A stretch of DNA of 64,000 bases, taken from positions 1,674,001 through 1,738,000 of the forward strand of contig NZ_JBEFLP010000001.1 of assembly GCF_040149665.1 (NCBI RefSeq), given 5' to 3'. The position numbers and the translations under genes are program-made. This DNA is from Sulfitobacter sp. HNIBRBA3233 (GTDB lineage: Bacteria; Pseudomonadota; Alphaproteobacteria; Rhodobacterales; Rhodobacteraceae). Below the pieces are notes generated by a model that worked only from the letters and a program-made list of their open reading frames with translations, was not told the DNA's origin and did not search any database. Of the stretch, positions 41,385 to 50,144 are shown in pieces (the stretch's first letter is position 1; every line of letters starts with the position of its first letter).

Positions 41385-42254
41385 ATGATGACCCGCGCCC
41401 GTGCCACCGCCATAGGCTTTGTCGCCGTCCTGCTCTGGGCCTTGCTCGCGCTGTTTACGGTCGGCTCCGCGCCGACACCGCCGCTGCTGCTGAACACGCT
41501 GAGCTTCGGCATCGGCGGTCTTGTCGGGGTTGTCTGGGCGCTGGTGACCGGCAGCGGCAGAGCTTTGCGCGCGGTCCCGCTGCCCGTCTATCTCTACGGC
41601 ACATTGGGGCTGTTCGCGTATCACCTGCTGTATTTTTCCGCTCTGCGGCTGGCCCCGCCGGCCAAGGCGGGGCTGATCGCCTATCTGTGGCCTTTGCTGA
41701 TCGTGCTGTTTTCCGGCCTGCTGCCGTCGGAGAAGCTGCGCGCGGGCCATATCCTTGGTGCGCTCTGCGGCTTTGCGGGGGCGGCGATGATCATCGCCGG
41801 TCGCGGTGACGCGGGCGCCGGTGGCCATCTGGCGGGCTATCTGCTCGCGCTTGTCGCGGCGCTGACATGGGCCAGCTATTCGGTGTTGTCGCGGCTGGTG
41901 GGCACGGCCCCCACAGCCAGCGTCGCGCTGTTCTGTCTGGGCACCTCGGCGCTGTCGCTGCCGCTGCATCTGATTTTCGAGGAAACCGTCCTGCCGGACA
42001 CGGTGATCGGCTGGGCGTCGATTGCGGGTCTCGGCCTCGGCCCCGTGGGGCTGGCCTTCTATGTCTGGGATATCGGGTGCAAGCGCGGAGACATCCAGCT
42101 GCTCGGCACGAGTTCCTACGCGGCACCGCTGCTGTCCACACTGGCCTTGGTGGCGGCGGGTGCGGCAACACCGGATCTGACGCTGCTATGGGCCGCGCTG
42201 TTGGTCACTGGCGGCGCGCTGATCGCAGCGCGCGCCAGCTTTTCGGTCGGGTGA
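41385..42254 (+). CDS. EamA-family exporter, YddG-like
   Basis: A 289-residue polytopic membrane protein with about ten helices in two EamA repeats. The first helix (AIGFVAVLLWALLALFTVG) is very similar to YddG-type aromatic amino-acid exporters, and LAPPAKAGLIAYLWPLLIVL matches the same subgroup. It follows the LysR gene after 6 bp with no promoter space, so the regulator and exporter are cotranscribed. Export of an amino acid is plausible. There are two Met codons at the start. Confidence 0.82.
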   Translation: MMTRARATAIGFVAVLLWALLALFTVGSAPTPPLLLNTLSFGIGGLVGVVWALVTGSGRALRAVPLPVYLYGTLGLFAYHLLYFSALRLAPPAKAGLIAYLWPLLIVLFSGLLPSEKLRAGHILGALCGFAGAAMIIAGRGDAGAGGHLAGYLLALVAALTWASYSVLSRLVGTAPTASVALFCLGTSALSLPLHLIFEETVLPDTVIGWASIAGLGLGPVGLAFYVWDIGCKRGDIQLLGTSSYAAPLLSTLALVAAGAATPDLTLLWAALLVTGGALIAARASFSVG

Positions 42255-42419
42255 TCAGTCCGAAAGGCGTGTGATCTCTTCCTTCAGGCGCATCTTCTGT
42301 TTTTTCATGGACGCCAGTTCAAGGCCGTCCACACCGGGGGATCGCTGGGCTTGTTCGATCGCCTCGCTCATGTCGTGATGCTTTTTCTTCAACGACTCAA
42401 GATGTCCGCTAAGTGCCAT
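42255..42419 (-). CDS. YdcH/DUF465-family small protein
   Basis: A 54-residue protein too short for routine calling. It starts at ATG 42419 with GGAGG four bases upstream. The sequence has an ALSGHLESLKKKHHDMSEAI helix and a KKQKMRLKEEITRLSD helix, the pattern of YdcH/DUF465 proteins, which form short helical hairpins. Its role is unknown. It abuts the end of the YddG-like gene (convergent, no gap). Confidence 0.8.
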   Translation of the reverse strand: MALSGHLESLKKKHHDMSEAIEQAQRSPGVDGLELASMKKQKMRLKEEITRLSD

Positions 42420-42506
42420 ACGTCCTCCGTTTGGTTGATTGGATCTTCAGTGAAGCATGAACCCCTTTCAAAGTCACGCTGCCCTGCAGCATAGGCTGAC
42501 CCTAGG

Positions 42507-43268
42507 TTAACATCCGCTTAACGGCGCCTCGAAATCCAGCGATGCCCCCCTGCGCAGGACGGCGCGGACAGCCGGTGTGAACTGGTCGCCATCGCGGTGG
42601 CTGTCGCCCTCGTGCATGATCAGCGGGGGATGCAGACGGAAATCACCGCGCCCCGATTTGCGCGCCCGCAGAATGACACGGTCGGCCCCGCGGCCCGTGC
42701 GGGCGGCGATCGGCAACACCTCGATGCTGCCCATGTCATGCGGCAGGGCGCGGATCATGTCGGGCAGACGTTCGGCACGGTGGATAAAATGCAACAGACC
42801 GCGCGGCGCCAGACGCCGTGCTGCCGTTTCGATCCAGAGCGCAAGGGGGGTCTGCTCGGCAAAGGCCGCTTCCTTGGCGGGATCGTCCGTGGCGACAGAG
42901 GCGTCGCGCCGCCAGTAGGGCGGGTTCGCCAGCACATGGTCGAATTGCCGCTGGCGCAGGTCGACGGGCAAGGCGGCGATGTCGGCCTCGACCACGGCAA
43001 GCCCGTCGCCGCCATTGCGCCGCGCCAGTGCCGCATAATCGGGATCACGCTCCACACCGGTCAGCGACAGGCCCGGCACCCGCGCGCCCAGACACAGGAT
43101 CGCCGCCCCTGCCCCGCAGCCGAGTTCGAGCACCCTGTCGCCCGCCCTTGCCGGAACGCTGGCCTGCAGGAGCACCGGATCGACACCGGCGCGGTAGCCG
43201 CGTCGCGGCTGCCACAGATGCAGCAGTCCGCCAAGGAATGCGTCCCGCGTCAGGCCCTCGTCTGTCAC
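42507..43268 (-). CDS. tRNA1(Val) (adenine(37)-N6)-methyltransferase-like protein
   Basis: A 253-residue class I methyltransferase. It has a SAM-binding glycine loop, VLELGCGAGAAILCLG (about residues 47-60), an Asp/Glu (VERDPDYAAL) after it, and the target-base motif NPPY followed by WRRD near residue 116. These features fit TrmN6 (YfiC), which methylates A37 of tRNA1Val. Other N6-adenine methyltransferases share NPPY, so the tRNA target is inferred. It overlaps the DUF2007 gene by 4 bp, and they form an operon. Confidence 0.83.
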   Translation of the reverse strand: MTDEGLTRDAFLGGLLHLWQPRRGYRAGVDPVLLQASVPARAGDRVLELGCGAGAAILCLGARVPGLSLTGVERDPDYAALARRNGGDGLAVVEADIAALPVDLRQRQFDHVLANPPYWRRDASVATDDPAKEAAFAEQTPLALWIETAARRLAPRGLLHFIHRAERLPDMIRALPHDMGSIEVLPIAARTGRGADRVILRARKSGRGDFRLHPPLIMHEGDSHRDGDQFTPAVRAVLRRGASLDFEAPLSGC

Positions 43269-43480
43269 AGGCCCAGCGGGATCTCGTTGTCGCTCATCAC
43301 CCGCAAGGCGGCCTCGTGGTCGCCGTCACGCACCATCAGCCGGCGGGGGAAAATCCCGATGCCGCCTTCGAGGATGCTCATGTTTACGTCCATCTGAAAG
43401 CAGTCTATATCCTCGCCTTGCAGGAGGGCTGAGGCAAAGGCGATGATCGTAGGGTCGGTGCTGCGCAAAAGTTCTTTCAT
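43265..43480 (-). CDS. DUF2007-family small protein
   Basis: A 71-residue protein of the DUF2007 family (putative signal-transducing protein). It starts MKELLRSTDPTIIAFASALL and has the conserved centre FQMDVNMSILEGGIGIFPRR, with ending DNEIPLGL. The family looks like a small ferredoxin-like fold with no known ligand. ATG at 43480 is used. It overlaps the downstream methyltransferase start by 4 bp, a pairing I recall in other Rhodobacterales. Confidence 0.85.
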   Translation of the reverse strand: MKELLRSTDPTIIAFASALLQGEDIDCFQMDVNMSILEGGIGIFPRRLMVRDGDHEAALRVMSDNEIPLGL

Positions 43481-43546
43481 GAGAGTGATGTAAGCCGAGC
43501 CGTCCCGCTTTGTCGAGCGGTGCGCGCGCAGCGGGAGAGCGCGGGA

Positions 43547-44545
43547 ATGACCAGCGATACCATGCAAAAGCCACACGACCGTCTGGCCGAGGCACTCGCC
43601 GACGATATGACGGCGGTGAACGCGTTGATCCGTGAACGGATGGCGTCGGAACACGCGCCGCGCATTCCCGAAGTTACCGCGCATCTGGTCGAAGCGGGCG
43701 GCAAGCGGCTGCGGCCCATGCTGACGCTGGCGGCGGCGCATATGTGCGGCTACACGGGCCCCTATCACATCCACCTCGCTGCGACGGTCGAATTCATCCA
43801 CACCGCCACGCTTTTGCACGACGATGTGGTCGACGAAAGCGAACAGCGGCGCGGGCGGCCCACGGCGAACCTCTTGTGGGACAACCAGTCGTCGGTGCTG
43901 GTGGGCGACTACCTTTTTGCGCGCAGCTTCCAGTTGATGACCGAACCGGGATCCATGCGGGTGATGCGCATTCTCAGCAACGCGGCGGCAACGATTGCCG
44001 AAGGCGAAGTGCTGCAACTGACCGCAGCGCGCAACCTCGCCACCACCGAAGGGGTCTACCTTCAGGTCGTGCGCGGCAAGACGGCGGCGCTGTTTTCGGC
44101 GGCCACCGAAGTCGGCGGCGTGATCGCGGATGCCCCCGAAGCGCATATCGAGGCGCTGTTCAACTATGGCGACGCGCTGGGAATCGCATTCCAGATCGTG
44201 GACGATCTGCTGGATTATCAGGGCGACACCGGCGCCACGGGCAAGAATATCGGTGACGATTTCCGCGAGCGGAAGCTGACCCTGCCGGTCATCAAGGCCG
44301 TCGCCCGCGCCACCGACGAGGAGCGCGCATTCTGGTCGCGCACCATCGAGCGCGGCAGGCAGCAGGACGGCGATCTGGAACAGGCGCTGGCGTTGATGAA
44401 CGCGCACGGCACCCTGGCCGAAACCCAGCGCGACGCGCTGGACTGGGCAGCCAAGGCCCGCGCGGCCCTTGCCCCGCTGCCCGATCACCCGATCAAGGAC
44501 ATGCTGGTCGATCTGGCCGATTATGTGGTGAGCCGGATCAACTGA
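43547..44545 (+). CDS. ispB: polyprenyl diphosphate synthase (octa-/decaprenyl type)
   Basis: A 332-residue trans-prenyltransferase that builds the long isoprenoid tail of ubiquinone. The first aspartate-rich motif is LLHDDVVDES (DDxxD) followed by RRGRPTANLLW; the second is QIVDDLLDYQGD. Both are intact, as is GGKRLRP near the start. Long-chain product length is inferred from family context. It starts at ATG 43547; an in-frame GTG at 43520 is possible. It overlaps the convergent ispE gene by 8 bp. Confidence 0.88.
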   Translation: MTSDTMQKPHDRLAEALADDMTAVNALIRERMASEHAPRIPEVTAHLVEAGGKRLRPMLTLAAAHMCGYTGPYHIHLAATVEFIHTATLLHDDVVDESEQRRGRPTANLLWDNQSSVLVGDYLFARSFQLMTEPGSMRVMRILSNAAATIAEGEVLQLTAARNLATTEGVYLQVVRGKTAALFSAATEVGGVIADAPEAHIEALFNYGDALGIAFQIVDDLLDYQGDTGATGKNIGDDFRERKLTLPVIKAVARATDEERAFWSRTIERGRQQDGDLEQALALMNAHGTLAETQRDALDWAAKARAALAPLPDHPIKDMLVDLADYVVSRIN

Positions 44546-45332
44546 TCCCCAGGGGCCGGCAGGCCACCACCCACCAATCGGGATGCGCCCTGCGCAACAC
44601 CTCGGCCGCTTTGGCGGCGCCCCCGGCGAACAGTCCGAAACAGGTCGCACCCGACCCTGACATCCGCGACAGCCGCGCCCCTGCCGCGTCGAGCCGCGAC
44701 AGCGCGGTGCCGATTTCCGGCACGAGCCTGCGGGCAGGCGGTTCCAGATCGTTGCGCTGATCCGCGAGCCACGCGCAGAAATCTTCAAACCCGGACCACT
44801 GCGGCAGGATCTGCGGCATCGGGGGATTATCCTTTGACGCCAGCGCGGCGAAAACCGGCCCGGTCGGCACCGCCACACCGGGGTTGACGAGAACCATCTC
44901 GAAATCCGGCAGCGGCGGCGCAGGCGTGCAGACCTCTCCGATGCCGCGCATCCGCTGGGCGGCGGGGCTGAGGCATACCGGCACATCCGCGCCAAGTGTC
45001 AGCGCGCCTTCGTGCCCGCCGAACTGGCGCAGCACCGCCGCTGCATCCGCGGACCCGCCGCCGATCCCCGCGCCGTGGGGCAGGTTCTTTTCAAGGGTGA
45101 TATGGCCCTGCCAGCCGGCCAGTTCAGCCGCCTGCCAGACCAGATTGCGCGCGTCCCTGGGCACACCTTCGGCGAAAGGGCCAGTGACGGTGATGCGCAT
45201 ATCCCCGTCCGCGAACCGCAATCTGTCACCGACATCCGCGAACACGACAAGGCTGTCGAGCAGATGGTACCCGTCCGCCCGCTGGCCCGTGACATGGAGT
45301 GTTAGGTTAACCTTTGCAGGCGCAGCGATCAT
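44538..45332 (-). CDS. ispE: 4-diphosphocytidyl-2-C-methyl-D-erythritol kinase
   Basis: A 264-residue GHMP-family kinase of the MEP isoprenoid pathway. Residues Lys7 and Asn9 are in APAKVNLTLHV, the ATP-binding loop is LPHGAGIGGGSADAA (residues 84-98), and the catalytic Asp116 is in LGADVPVCL. The C-terminal GHMP motif RMSGSGATCFGLF is present. Length is slightly below the E. coli enzyme (283). It overlaps the end of the upstream TPR gene by 4 bp (ATGA) and is convergent with the prenyl synthase gene at 43547-44545. Confidence 0.93.
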   Translation of the reverse strand: MIAAPAKVNLTLHVTGQRADGYHLLDSLVVFADVGDRLRFADGDMRITVTGPFAEGVPRDARNLVWQAAELAGWQGHITLEKNLPHGAGIGGGSADAAAVLRQFGGHEGALTLGADVPVCLSPAAQRMRGIGEVCTPAPPLPDFEMVLVNPGVAVPTGPVFAALASKDNPPMPQILPQWSGFEDFCAWLADQRNDLEPPARRLVPEIGTALSRLDAAGARLSRMSGSGATCFGLFAGGAAKAAEVLRRAHPDWWVVACRPLGIS

Positions 45333-47062
45333 TCGCCGCCGTCGTCATTGGCCACCTTCAGAGGTGGCGCGCCTTCTTCCTGCAGCACCTGATCCAGACC
45401 GACCTCCAGCTTGCGGCGGATGCGGTCGGGTTCGGCTTCGGTATCGGTCTGGCCGTATTTCACGAAAGACAGCGCCCGCTTCCACTGGAAACGCGCCTCG
45501 CGCTCGCGCCCGACGGCCCAGTAGACATCGCCCAGATGGTCGTTGACCACCGGATCGACCGCTTCAAGTTCGACCGCGCGCTCCATCTGCTCGACCGCCT
45601 CTTCGTAGCGGCCGAGCCGGTAATACACCCAGCCAAGGCTGTCGACGATATACCCCGACTGCGGGCTGGCGGCGACGGCGCGTTCGATCATATCCAGCGC
45701 CTCGTCCAGCTTGCGCTGCTCTTCGACCAGCGAATAGCCAAGATAGTTCAGCACCTGCGGCTGGTCGGGATTGATCGCGAGCGCGGCGCGGAAGTCTTCC
45801 TCGGCGGCGACGGTATCACCGCTGCGCGATTCCGCGATCCCGCGTGAGAAATGCAGGAACCACGCCCGCTCGTCGCCCTCCGGCGTAAGCTCTAGCGCGG
45901 TTGTGTAGGCGGCGATTGCCGCTTCGTCTTCGTCGCGCGCGCGCAGGGTGTCGCCCAGCGTGGAATGGACGACGGCAAGGTCGCCGTGACTGCGGGTCAG
46001 CTGTTGCAGCACCTCGACCGCCTGATCGGTCTTGTCGAGCTGGCGCAGCGCCGCCGCCCGGCCCAGTTCGGCGACGTGATAGGCCGGATCGTCAGCGGAT
46101 ACCGCACGGTATTCCTCGATGGCGAGCGTGTGTTGGCCCAGATCCTCGAGCAGTTCCGCCGACAGCAGCAGCGCATCGACGTGATCGGGCCGCAGATGGC
46201 GCGCCACGCGGGCATAGAGAAGGGTGTAATATTCGCTCGCCTGTTCGGCGCGCAGAAGCGCGGCGAAGGTATAGAACACTTCGGCCAGACCGGCGCGCGC
46301 TGTGGGCGCCTGCGTGAAAGGCAGTGTTTCGCCGGCGTCGAGGGCTGCGATGATCGCATCGAGTTCGGGATCGGACGAGCCGCCGAAGGTGTTGCCGATC
46401 ACATTGCGCGCATCCTCGTTGCGGCCAAGCTGCGACAGGATCTCGACCTGCGCCAGCACGCCGCGACGGGTGCGGGCCGCGCCGGCCACCGCGCCGCTGT
46501 CGAACAGCGCCTGCGCGGCGTCGTAGCGCCCCAGCGTGCCCAGCGCGAGCGCCTTGTGGTAACTCACGATGCCTTCCATCCCGGACTCCCGGCTGATCGT
46601 GTCGAAGGCGGCCAGCCCGGCATCGACCTGATCGGCGCCGATCAGCGCCCAGGCCCGGACCAGGCCGTCGACCCACGGGCTGATGCCGTCGGTCTGCACC
46701 TCGCGTTCGGCAAGCGCGGCATAGAGCCCTTCGTCGGCCATGCCCGCGGTGATGACCATGCGCGCGGCCTGGCTGTCCTGCCCCTCGCGGACGATCGAGC
46801 GCGCGAAGGGGAGTGCCTGCTGAATCTTGCCCAGCGCGAGATAGGCGAGTGCCGCACTTTCCATCAGTTCGAGGTTGCCGGGATCGCGCGCGAGGGCCGC
46901 ACTGTAATACTCTGCCGCCTTGGCATAGTCGTGCTGAAGCGCCGCCGAGCGACCGGCCAGATAGGCGCCCGCAAGCGAACTTGCGTCGGCCCCGCGCGGG
47001 GCGGGCAGGATCATCGCCAGACCGAGAGCCATGGCGGATACGGTTGTCAGGATACGTCGCAT
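45329..47062 (-). CDS. TPR-repeat periplasmic protein
   Basis: A 577-residue protein. An N-terminal signal peptide (RRILTTVSAMALGLAMIL, with cleavage near GADA) leads into many tetratricopeptide repeats, for example DYAKAAEYYSAALARDPGNL and EEQRKLDEALDMIERAVAAS, throughout the chain. Tandem TPRs serve as protein-protein scaffolds. No catalytic domain is visible. ATG at 47062 follows GAGG six bases upstream; a GTG at 47074 is an alternative. It precedes ispE with a 4-bp overlap, an arrangement typical of Rhodobacterales, but its role is unknown. Confidence 0.83.
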   Translation of the reverse strand: MRRILTTVSAMALGLAMILPAPRGADASSLAGAYLAGRSAALQHDYAKAAEYYSAALARDPGNLELMESAALAYLALGKIQQALPFARSIVREGQDSQAARMVITAGMADEGLYAALAEREVQTDGISPWVDGLVRAWALIGADQVDAGLAAFDTISRESGMEGIVSYHKALALGTLGRYDAAQALFDSGAVAGAARTRRGVLAQVEILSQLGRNEDARNVIGNTFGGSSDPELDAIIAALDAGETLPFTQAPTARAGLAEVFYTFAALLRAEQASEYYTLLYARVARHLRPDHVDALLLSAELLEDLGQHTLAIEEYRAVSADDPAYHVAELGRAAALRQLDKTDQAVEVLQQLTRSHGDLAVVHSTLGDTLRARDEDEAAIAAYTTALELTPEGDERAWFLHFSRGIAESRSGDTVAAEEDFRAALAINPDQPQVLNYLGYSLVEEQRKLDEALDMIERAVAASPQSGYIVDSLGWVYYRLGRYEEAVEQMERAVELEAVDPVVNDHLGDVYWAVGREREARFQWKRALSFVKYGQTDTEAEPDRIRRKLEVGLDQVLQEEGAPPLKVANDDGGE

Positions 47063-47158
47063 GATTTGCCTCACATCAGTTGTGCCAAGGCTACCAGCTT
47101 TGCGCCGCAGCGCAATGGCGGCCCCCCGCGCTTTTCGGCGGGAGACCGCGTAATCCGA

Positions 47159-48814
47159 TCACATGTTCGGGTAGTTCGGCCCGTCCCCGCCCTGCGGGGT
47201 GGTCCAGACGATGTTCTGGCTGGGATCCTTGATGTCGCATGTCTTGCAGTGGACGCAGTTCTGGAAGTTGATGACGAAACGGTCCTCGCCGGTTTTGTCA
47301 TCTTTCACGAACTCGTACACGCCCGCCGGACAATAGCGCGCCGAGGGGCCCGCATATTTCTCAAGGTTCACCTTCACCGGCACATCCGCGTCTTTCAGCT
47401 TGAGGTGCGCAGGCTGGCTTTCCTCGTGGTTGGTGAAAGAGAAAGCCACGTTCGTCAGGCGGTCGAACGACAGCTTGCCGTCGGGCTTGGGATAGTCGAT
47501 GGGCTTGTGCTTGGACGCGGGTTCGGTCGCTTCCGCGTCGGATTTGCCGTGGTGCATGCTGCCCAGAAGCGAGAAATTGAACAGCTCGTTGCACCACATG
47601 TCAAACCCGCCAACCGCGAGCGAGGTCGTCAGACCGTATTTCGACCACAGCGGTTTGACGTTGCGGACCTTCCACAGGTCCTTGCCGATGTCGCCGTCGC
47701 GGACAGCGGTTTCGTAGTCGGGCAGTTCGTCGCCCGCGCGGCCGTCCTGGATGGCGGCATAGGCGGCTTCGGCAGCCGCTTTGCCCGACAGCATCGCGTT
47801 GTGGTTGCCCTTGATACGCGGCACGTTGACCATGCCCACGGAACAGCCCAGCAGCGCCACACCCGGCGCCGTCATCTTGGGCATGGACTGGTATCCGCCC
47901 TCGGTGATCGCGCGGGCGCCGTAGGCGACGCGCTTGCCCCCTTCGAGCAGGTCCTTGACCATCGGGTGATGCTTGAACCGCTGGAATTCCATGTAGGGGA
48001 AGACATGCGGGTTCTTGTAGCCGAGGTGGACAACGAAGCCCACGTAGACCTGATTGTTCTCGAGGTGGTAGATGAAGGATCCGCCGCCCGCGTTCTTGTT
48101 CAGCGGCCAGCCCATGGTGTGGGTCACGGACCCTTCCTTGTGCTTGGCGGGATCGATTTCCCAGATTTCCTTCATGCCGAGGCCGTATTTCTGCGGCTCG
48201 CTCTTGGCGTCGAGATCGTATTTCGCGATCACCTGCTTGGACAGCGATCCGCGCACGCCTTCGGAGAGGAAAACGTATTTGCCGTGCAGCTCCATGCCGG
48301 GCTCGTAGCCGTCGCCCTTGGTGCCATCGGGGCTGATGCCGAATTCACCGGCAACCACGCCTTTGACTTCGCCATTCTCGCCATAGACGATTTCCGAACA
48401 CGCCATGCCGGGGAAAATCTCGACGCCGAGTTCCTCGGCCTGTTCGGCCATCCAGCGGCAGACGTTGCCCATCGACACGATGTAGTTGCCGTGATTGCTC
48501 ATCAGGCGGGGCATCGGCCAGTTCGGCACACGCACTTCGCCGGCTTCGCCCAGCATGTAAAAATGGTCTTCCTTCACCGGAACGTTCAGCGGCGCGCCTT
48601 TTTCCTTCCAATCGGGGATCAGCGCATCGAGGCCGACAGGATCCAGAACCGCGCCCGACAGGATATGCGCGCCCACTTCCGATCCCTTCTCGAGAACGAC
48701 GACGTTGCAATCGGCATCCAGTTGCTTCAGCCGGATTGCGGCTGAAAGGCCAGCGGGGCCTGCGCCCACGATGACGACGTCATATTCCATTGCTTCGCGT
48801 TCGATCTCAGCCAT
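47159..48814 (-). CDS. electron transfer flavoprotein-ubiquinone oxidoreductase
   Basis: A 551-residue flavoprotein/iron-sulfur protein that takes electrons from ETF (from acyl-CoA and other dehydrogenases) and reduces ubiquinone at the inner membrane. The FAD dinucleotide motif is VVIVGAGPAGLSAAIRL. The C-terminal [4Fe-4S] ligands are in CPAGVYEF and CVHCKTCDIKDP. It is full length. A perfect 12-bp palindrome, TTGCAATTGCAA, lies 62 bp upstream. The acyl-CoA dehydrogenase at 59826-61535 is a likely indirect electron source, though it is not in the same operon. Confidence 0.95.
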   Translation of the reverse strand: MAEIEREAMEYDVVIVGAGPAGLSAAIRLKQLDADCNVVVLEKGSEVGAHILSGAVLDPVGLDALIPDWKEKGAPLNVPVKEDHFYMLGEAGEVRVPNWPMPRLMSNHGNYIVSMGNVCRWMAEQAEELGVEIFPGMACSEIVYGENGEVKGVVAGEFGISPDGTKGDGYEPGMELHGKYVFLSEGVRGSLSKQVIAKYDLDAKSEPQKYGLGMKEIWEIDPAKHKEGSVTHTMGWPLNKNAGGGSFIYHLENNQVYVGFVVHLGYKNPHVFPYMEFQRFKHHPMVKDLLEGGKRVAYGARAITEGGYQSMPKMTAPGVALLGCSVGMVNVPRIKGNHNAMLSGKAAAEAAYAAIQDGRAGDELPDYETAVRDGDIGKDLWKVRNVKPLWSKYGLTTSLAVGGFDMWCNELFNFSLLGSMHHGKSDAEATEPASKHKPIDYPKPDGKLSFDRLTNVAFSFTNHEESQPAHLKLKDADVPVKVNLEKYAGPSARYCPAGVYEFVKDDKTGEDRFVINFQNCVHCKTCDIKDPSQNIVWTTPQGGDGPNYPNM

Positions 48815-48876
48815 GTTCCGGCGCTCCCTTCGCGTAAAAAACAGGTTCCAAGGGAGGTAGCGAAGGACGCGAAGGT

Positions 48877-48888
48877 TTGCAATTGCAA
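48877..48888. promoter_or_regulatory. perfect 12-bp palindrome upstream of ETF-QO
   Basis: TTGCAATTGCAA is self-complementary. It lies 62-74 bp upstream of the ETF-QO start, near where the promoter should be. It resembles the TTTGCAAA half-site described for PccR/RamB-type short-chain acyl-CoA regulators, but the spacing differs; the link is inferred. Confidence 0.5.
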
Positions 48889-48946
48889 CCCCGCGTTAAA
48901 ATCGTCGCACTTTCGCGGTTGTGCCGATTTATCGCTCTTCCCGTCA

Positions 48947-49573
48947 TCAAAGTGCACGCCCGAGCCTGACCAGCCATGCGCCGGTCGCCACCGTCCAGAC
49001 AATCGAGACAAGGCCCAAGCCACGCTCGAACGCCCCATCGTAGGCGGTGGGCAACATGAAGAACACCGGCACGCCCACGGCCCAGAGCGCGCAACAGACC
49101 CAGCTGAGCCGCGACAGCGGCCGGTTGATATCCGCGAAAATCCGCCCCGCCAGCGCGAAACACGCGATATAGGCGGCGCCGAGGGCATAGACGATGTAGA
49201 TGTGAACGACGACGCCGTCCGTATCCCCGTCGCCGTATTCATTGCGCGCCCCGATCACCGTCACGCAGAGCGCCAGCACCGTCAGAAGGCCCACAAACGC
49301 GCTCCATTGCCAGTGCGCGCGATGCAGATGCGCCGCGGCCAGCGCCAAAGCGGCAAGCGCACCGCTGTAGGCGTATAACGTGACGTCCTGAATGATCTCG
49401 TACCGGCCAGCGGCCAGATCGCTGACGGTGTCGGCCACCCAGTCATGCCCCGGCACGACGATCGATCCCACCACATTGCCGACCAGCAGGGCGAGGCTGC
49501 CAAGGATGGCGCAGACGCCGAGGCTGGTCACAAAGGCAGAGCCGGGCGGGCGCGTGAATTGCGATGTATCCAT
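48947..49573 (-). CDS. DUF998-family membrane protein
   Basis: A 208-residue polytopic protein with about six hydrophobic segments: TSLGVCAILGSLALLVGNVV, ALAALALAAAHL, SAFVGLLTVLALCVTVIGA, IYIVYALGAAYIACFALAG, LSWVCCALWAVGVPVFFML and a final one. The arrangement and the HDWVADTVSDLAAG segment fit DUF998, a family of unknown function. ATG at 49573 is used; an in-frame TTG at 49582 is less likely. It is separated from ETF-QO by 132 bp. Confidence 0.78.
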   Translation of the reverse strand: MDTSQFTRPPGSAFVTSLGVCAILGSLALLVGNVVGSIVVPGHDWVADTVSDLAAGRYEIIQDVTLYAYSGALAALALAAAHLHRAHWQWSAFVGLLTVLALCVTVIGARNEYGDGDTDGVVVHIYIVYALGAAYIACFALAGRIFADINRPLSRLSWVCCALWAVGVPVFFMLPTAYDGAFERGLGLVSIVWTVATGAWLVRLGRAL

Positions 49574-49596
49574 GCCCACCAACGTCCCAAGGACTG

Positions 49597-50055
49597 CTAG
49601 TGTTCCGCGGGCCTGTCACCCAGAAGGTATCGCGGCCCCTGCCCGCCCGCATTTGCCCTGTCTTCGGGATTGTAGAGCCGGCACGCCCGAAGGCTGAGAC
49701 AGCCGCAGCCGATACACCCGTCCAGATCATCGCGCAGCTTGGTCAGCGTCGCGATGCGCGCATCCAGATGGTCGCGAAAGGATGCGCTGATCCGCGCCCA
49801 GTCCGCTTTCGTAGGGGTGCGACCGCCGGGCAGCAGGTCCAGCTGCGCCTTGATCTGCGGCAGGGTAAAGCCGAACTGCTGGGCGATCATGATAAAGCTC
49901 AGCCGCCGCAGATCGGCGCGCTGGAACCGCCGCTGGCCACCTGCATTGCGCCACGGCGCGATCAGCCCCTGCGCCTCGTAATACCGGATCGCCGACACCG
50001 CGAGCCCGGTGCGGCGCGCCAGCGCCCCGATCGACAGACCTTCGTTCACCGCCAT
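49597..50055 (-). CDS. soxR: redox-sensitive transcriptional activator SoxR
   Basis: A 152-residue MerR-family regulator. The HTH and dimerisation region begins LSIGALARRTGLAVSAIRYY. The [2Fe-2S] ligands are Cys114, Cys117, Cys119 and Cys125 (CIGCGCLSLRAC), the same C-x2-C-x-C-x5-C arrangement as E. coli SoxR. It would be activated by redox-cycling compounds or superoxide and would activate a target by distorting its promoter. Its neighbour on the opposite strand is a VOC-family gene 90 bp away, with a SoxR box between. No soxS gene is present, as expected outside enterics. Confidence 0.93.
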   Translation of the reverse strand: MAVNEGLSIGALARRTGLAVSAIRYYEAQGLIAPWRNAGGQRRFQRADLRRLSFIMIAQQFGFTLPQIKAQLDLLPGGRTPTKADWARISASFRDHLDARIATLTKLRDDLDGCIGCGCLSLRACRLYNPEDRANAGGQGPRYLLGDRPAEH

Positions 50056-50077
50056 GGGAACCCTCCCGAAAAATACC

Positions 50078-50108
50078 TTGACCTAAAGTTAGGTTTAGAA
50101 ATTAGCGT
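50078..50108 (+). promoter_or_regulatory. SoxR box within the promoter of the VOC-family gene
   Basis: TTGACC (-35, 50078-50083) and a weak -10, TAGCGT (50103-50108), are 19 bp apart, the long spacer used by MerR-type activators. Between them, ACCTAAAGTTAGGT (50081-50094) is a dyad with perfect ACCTAA/TTAGGT arms. The core aligned to the known SoxR site (CCTCAAGTTAACTTGAGG) matches at 13 of 18 positions (my alignment by eye). It faces the plus-strand gene. Confidence 0.75.
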
Positions 50109-50144
50109 GGAAAAACGCAACAGATGGCGAGACAGGAGAACACC

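Noticed and set aside
45965..48745. A 926-codon open frame on the plus strand across the TPR and ETF-QO genes
   Set aside because: It is antisense to two well-supported genes and shows no conserved motif or ribosome binding site.
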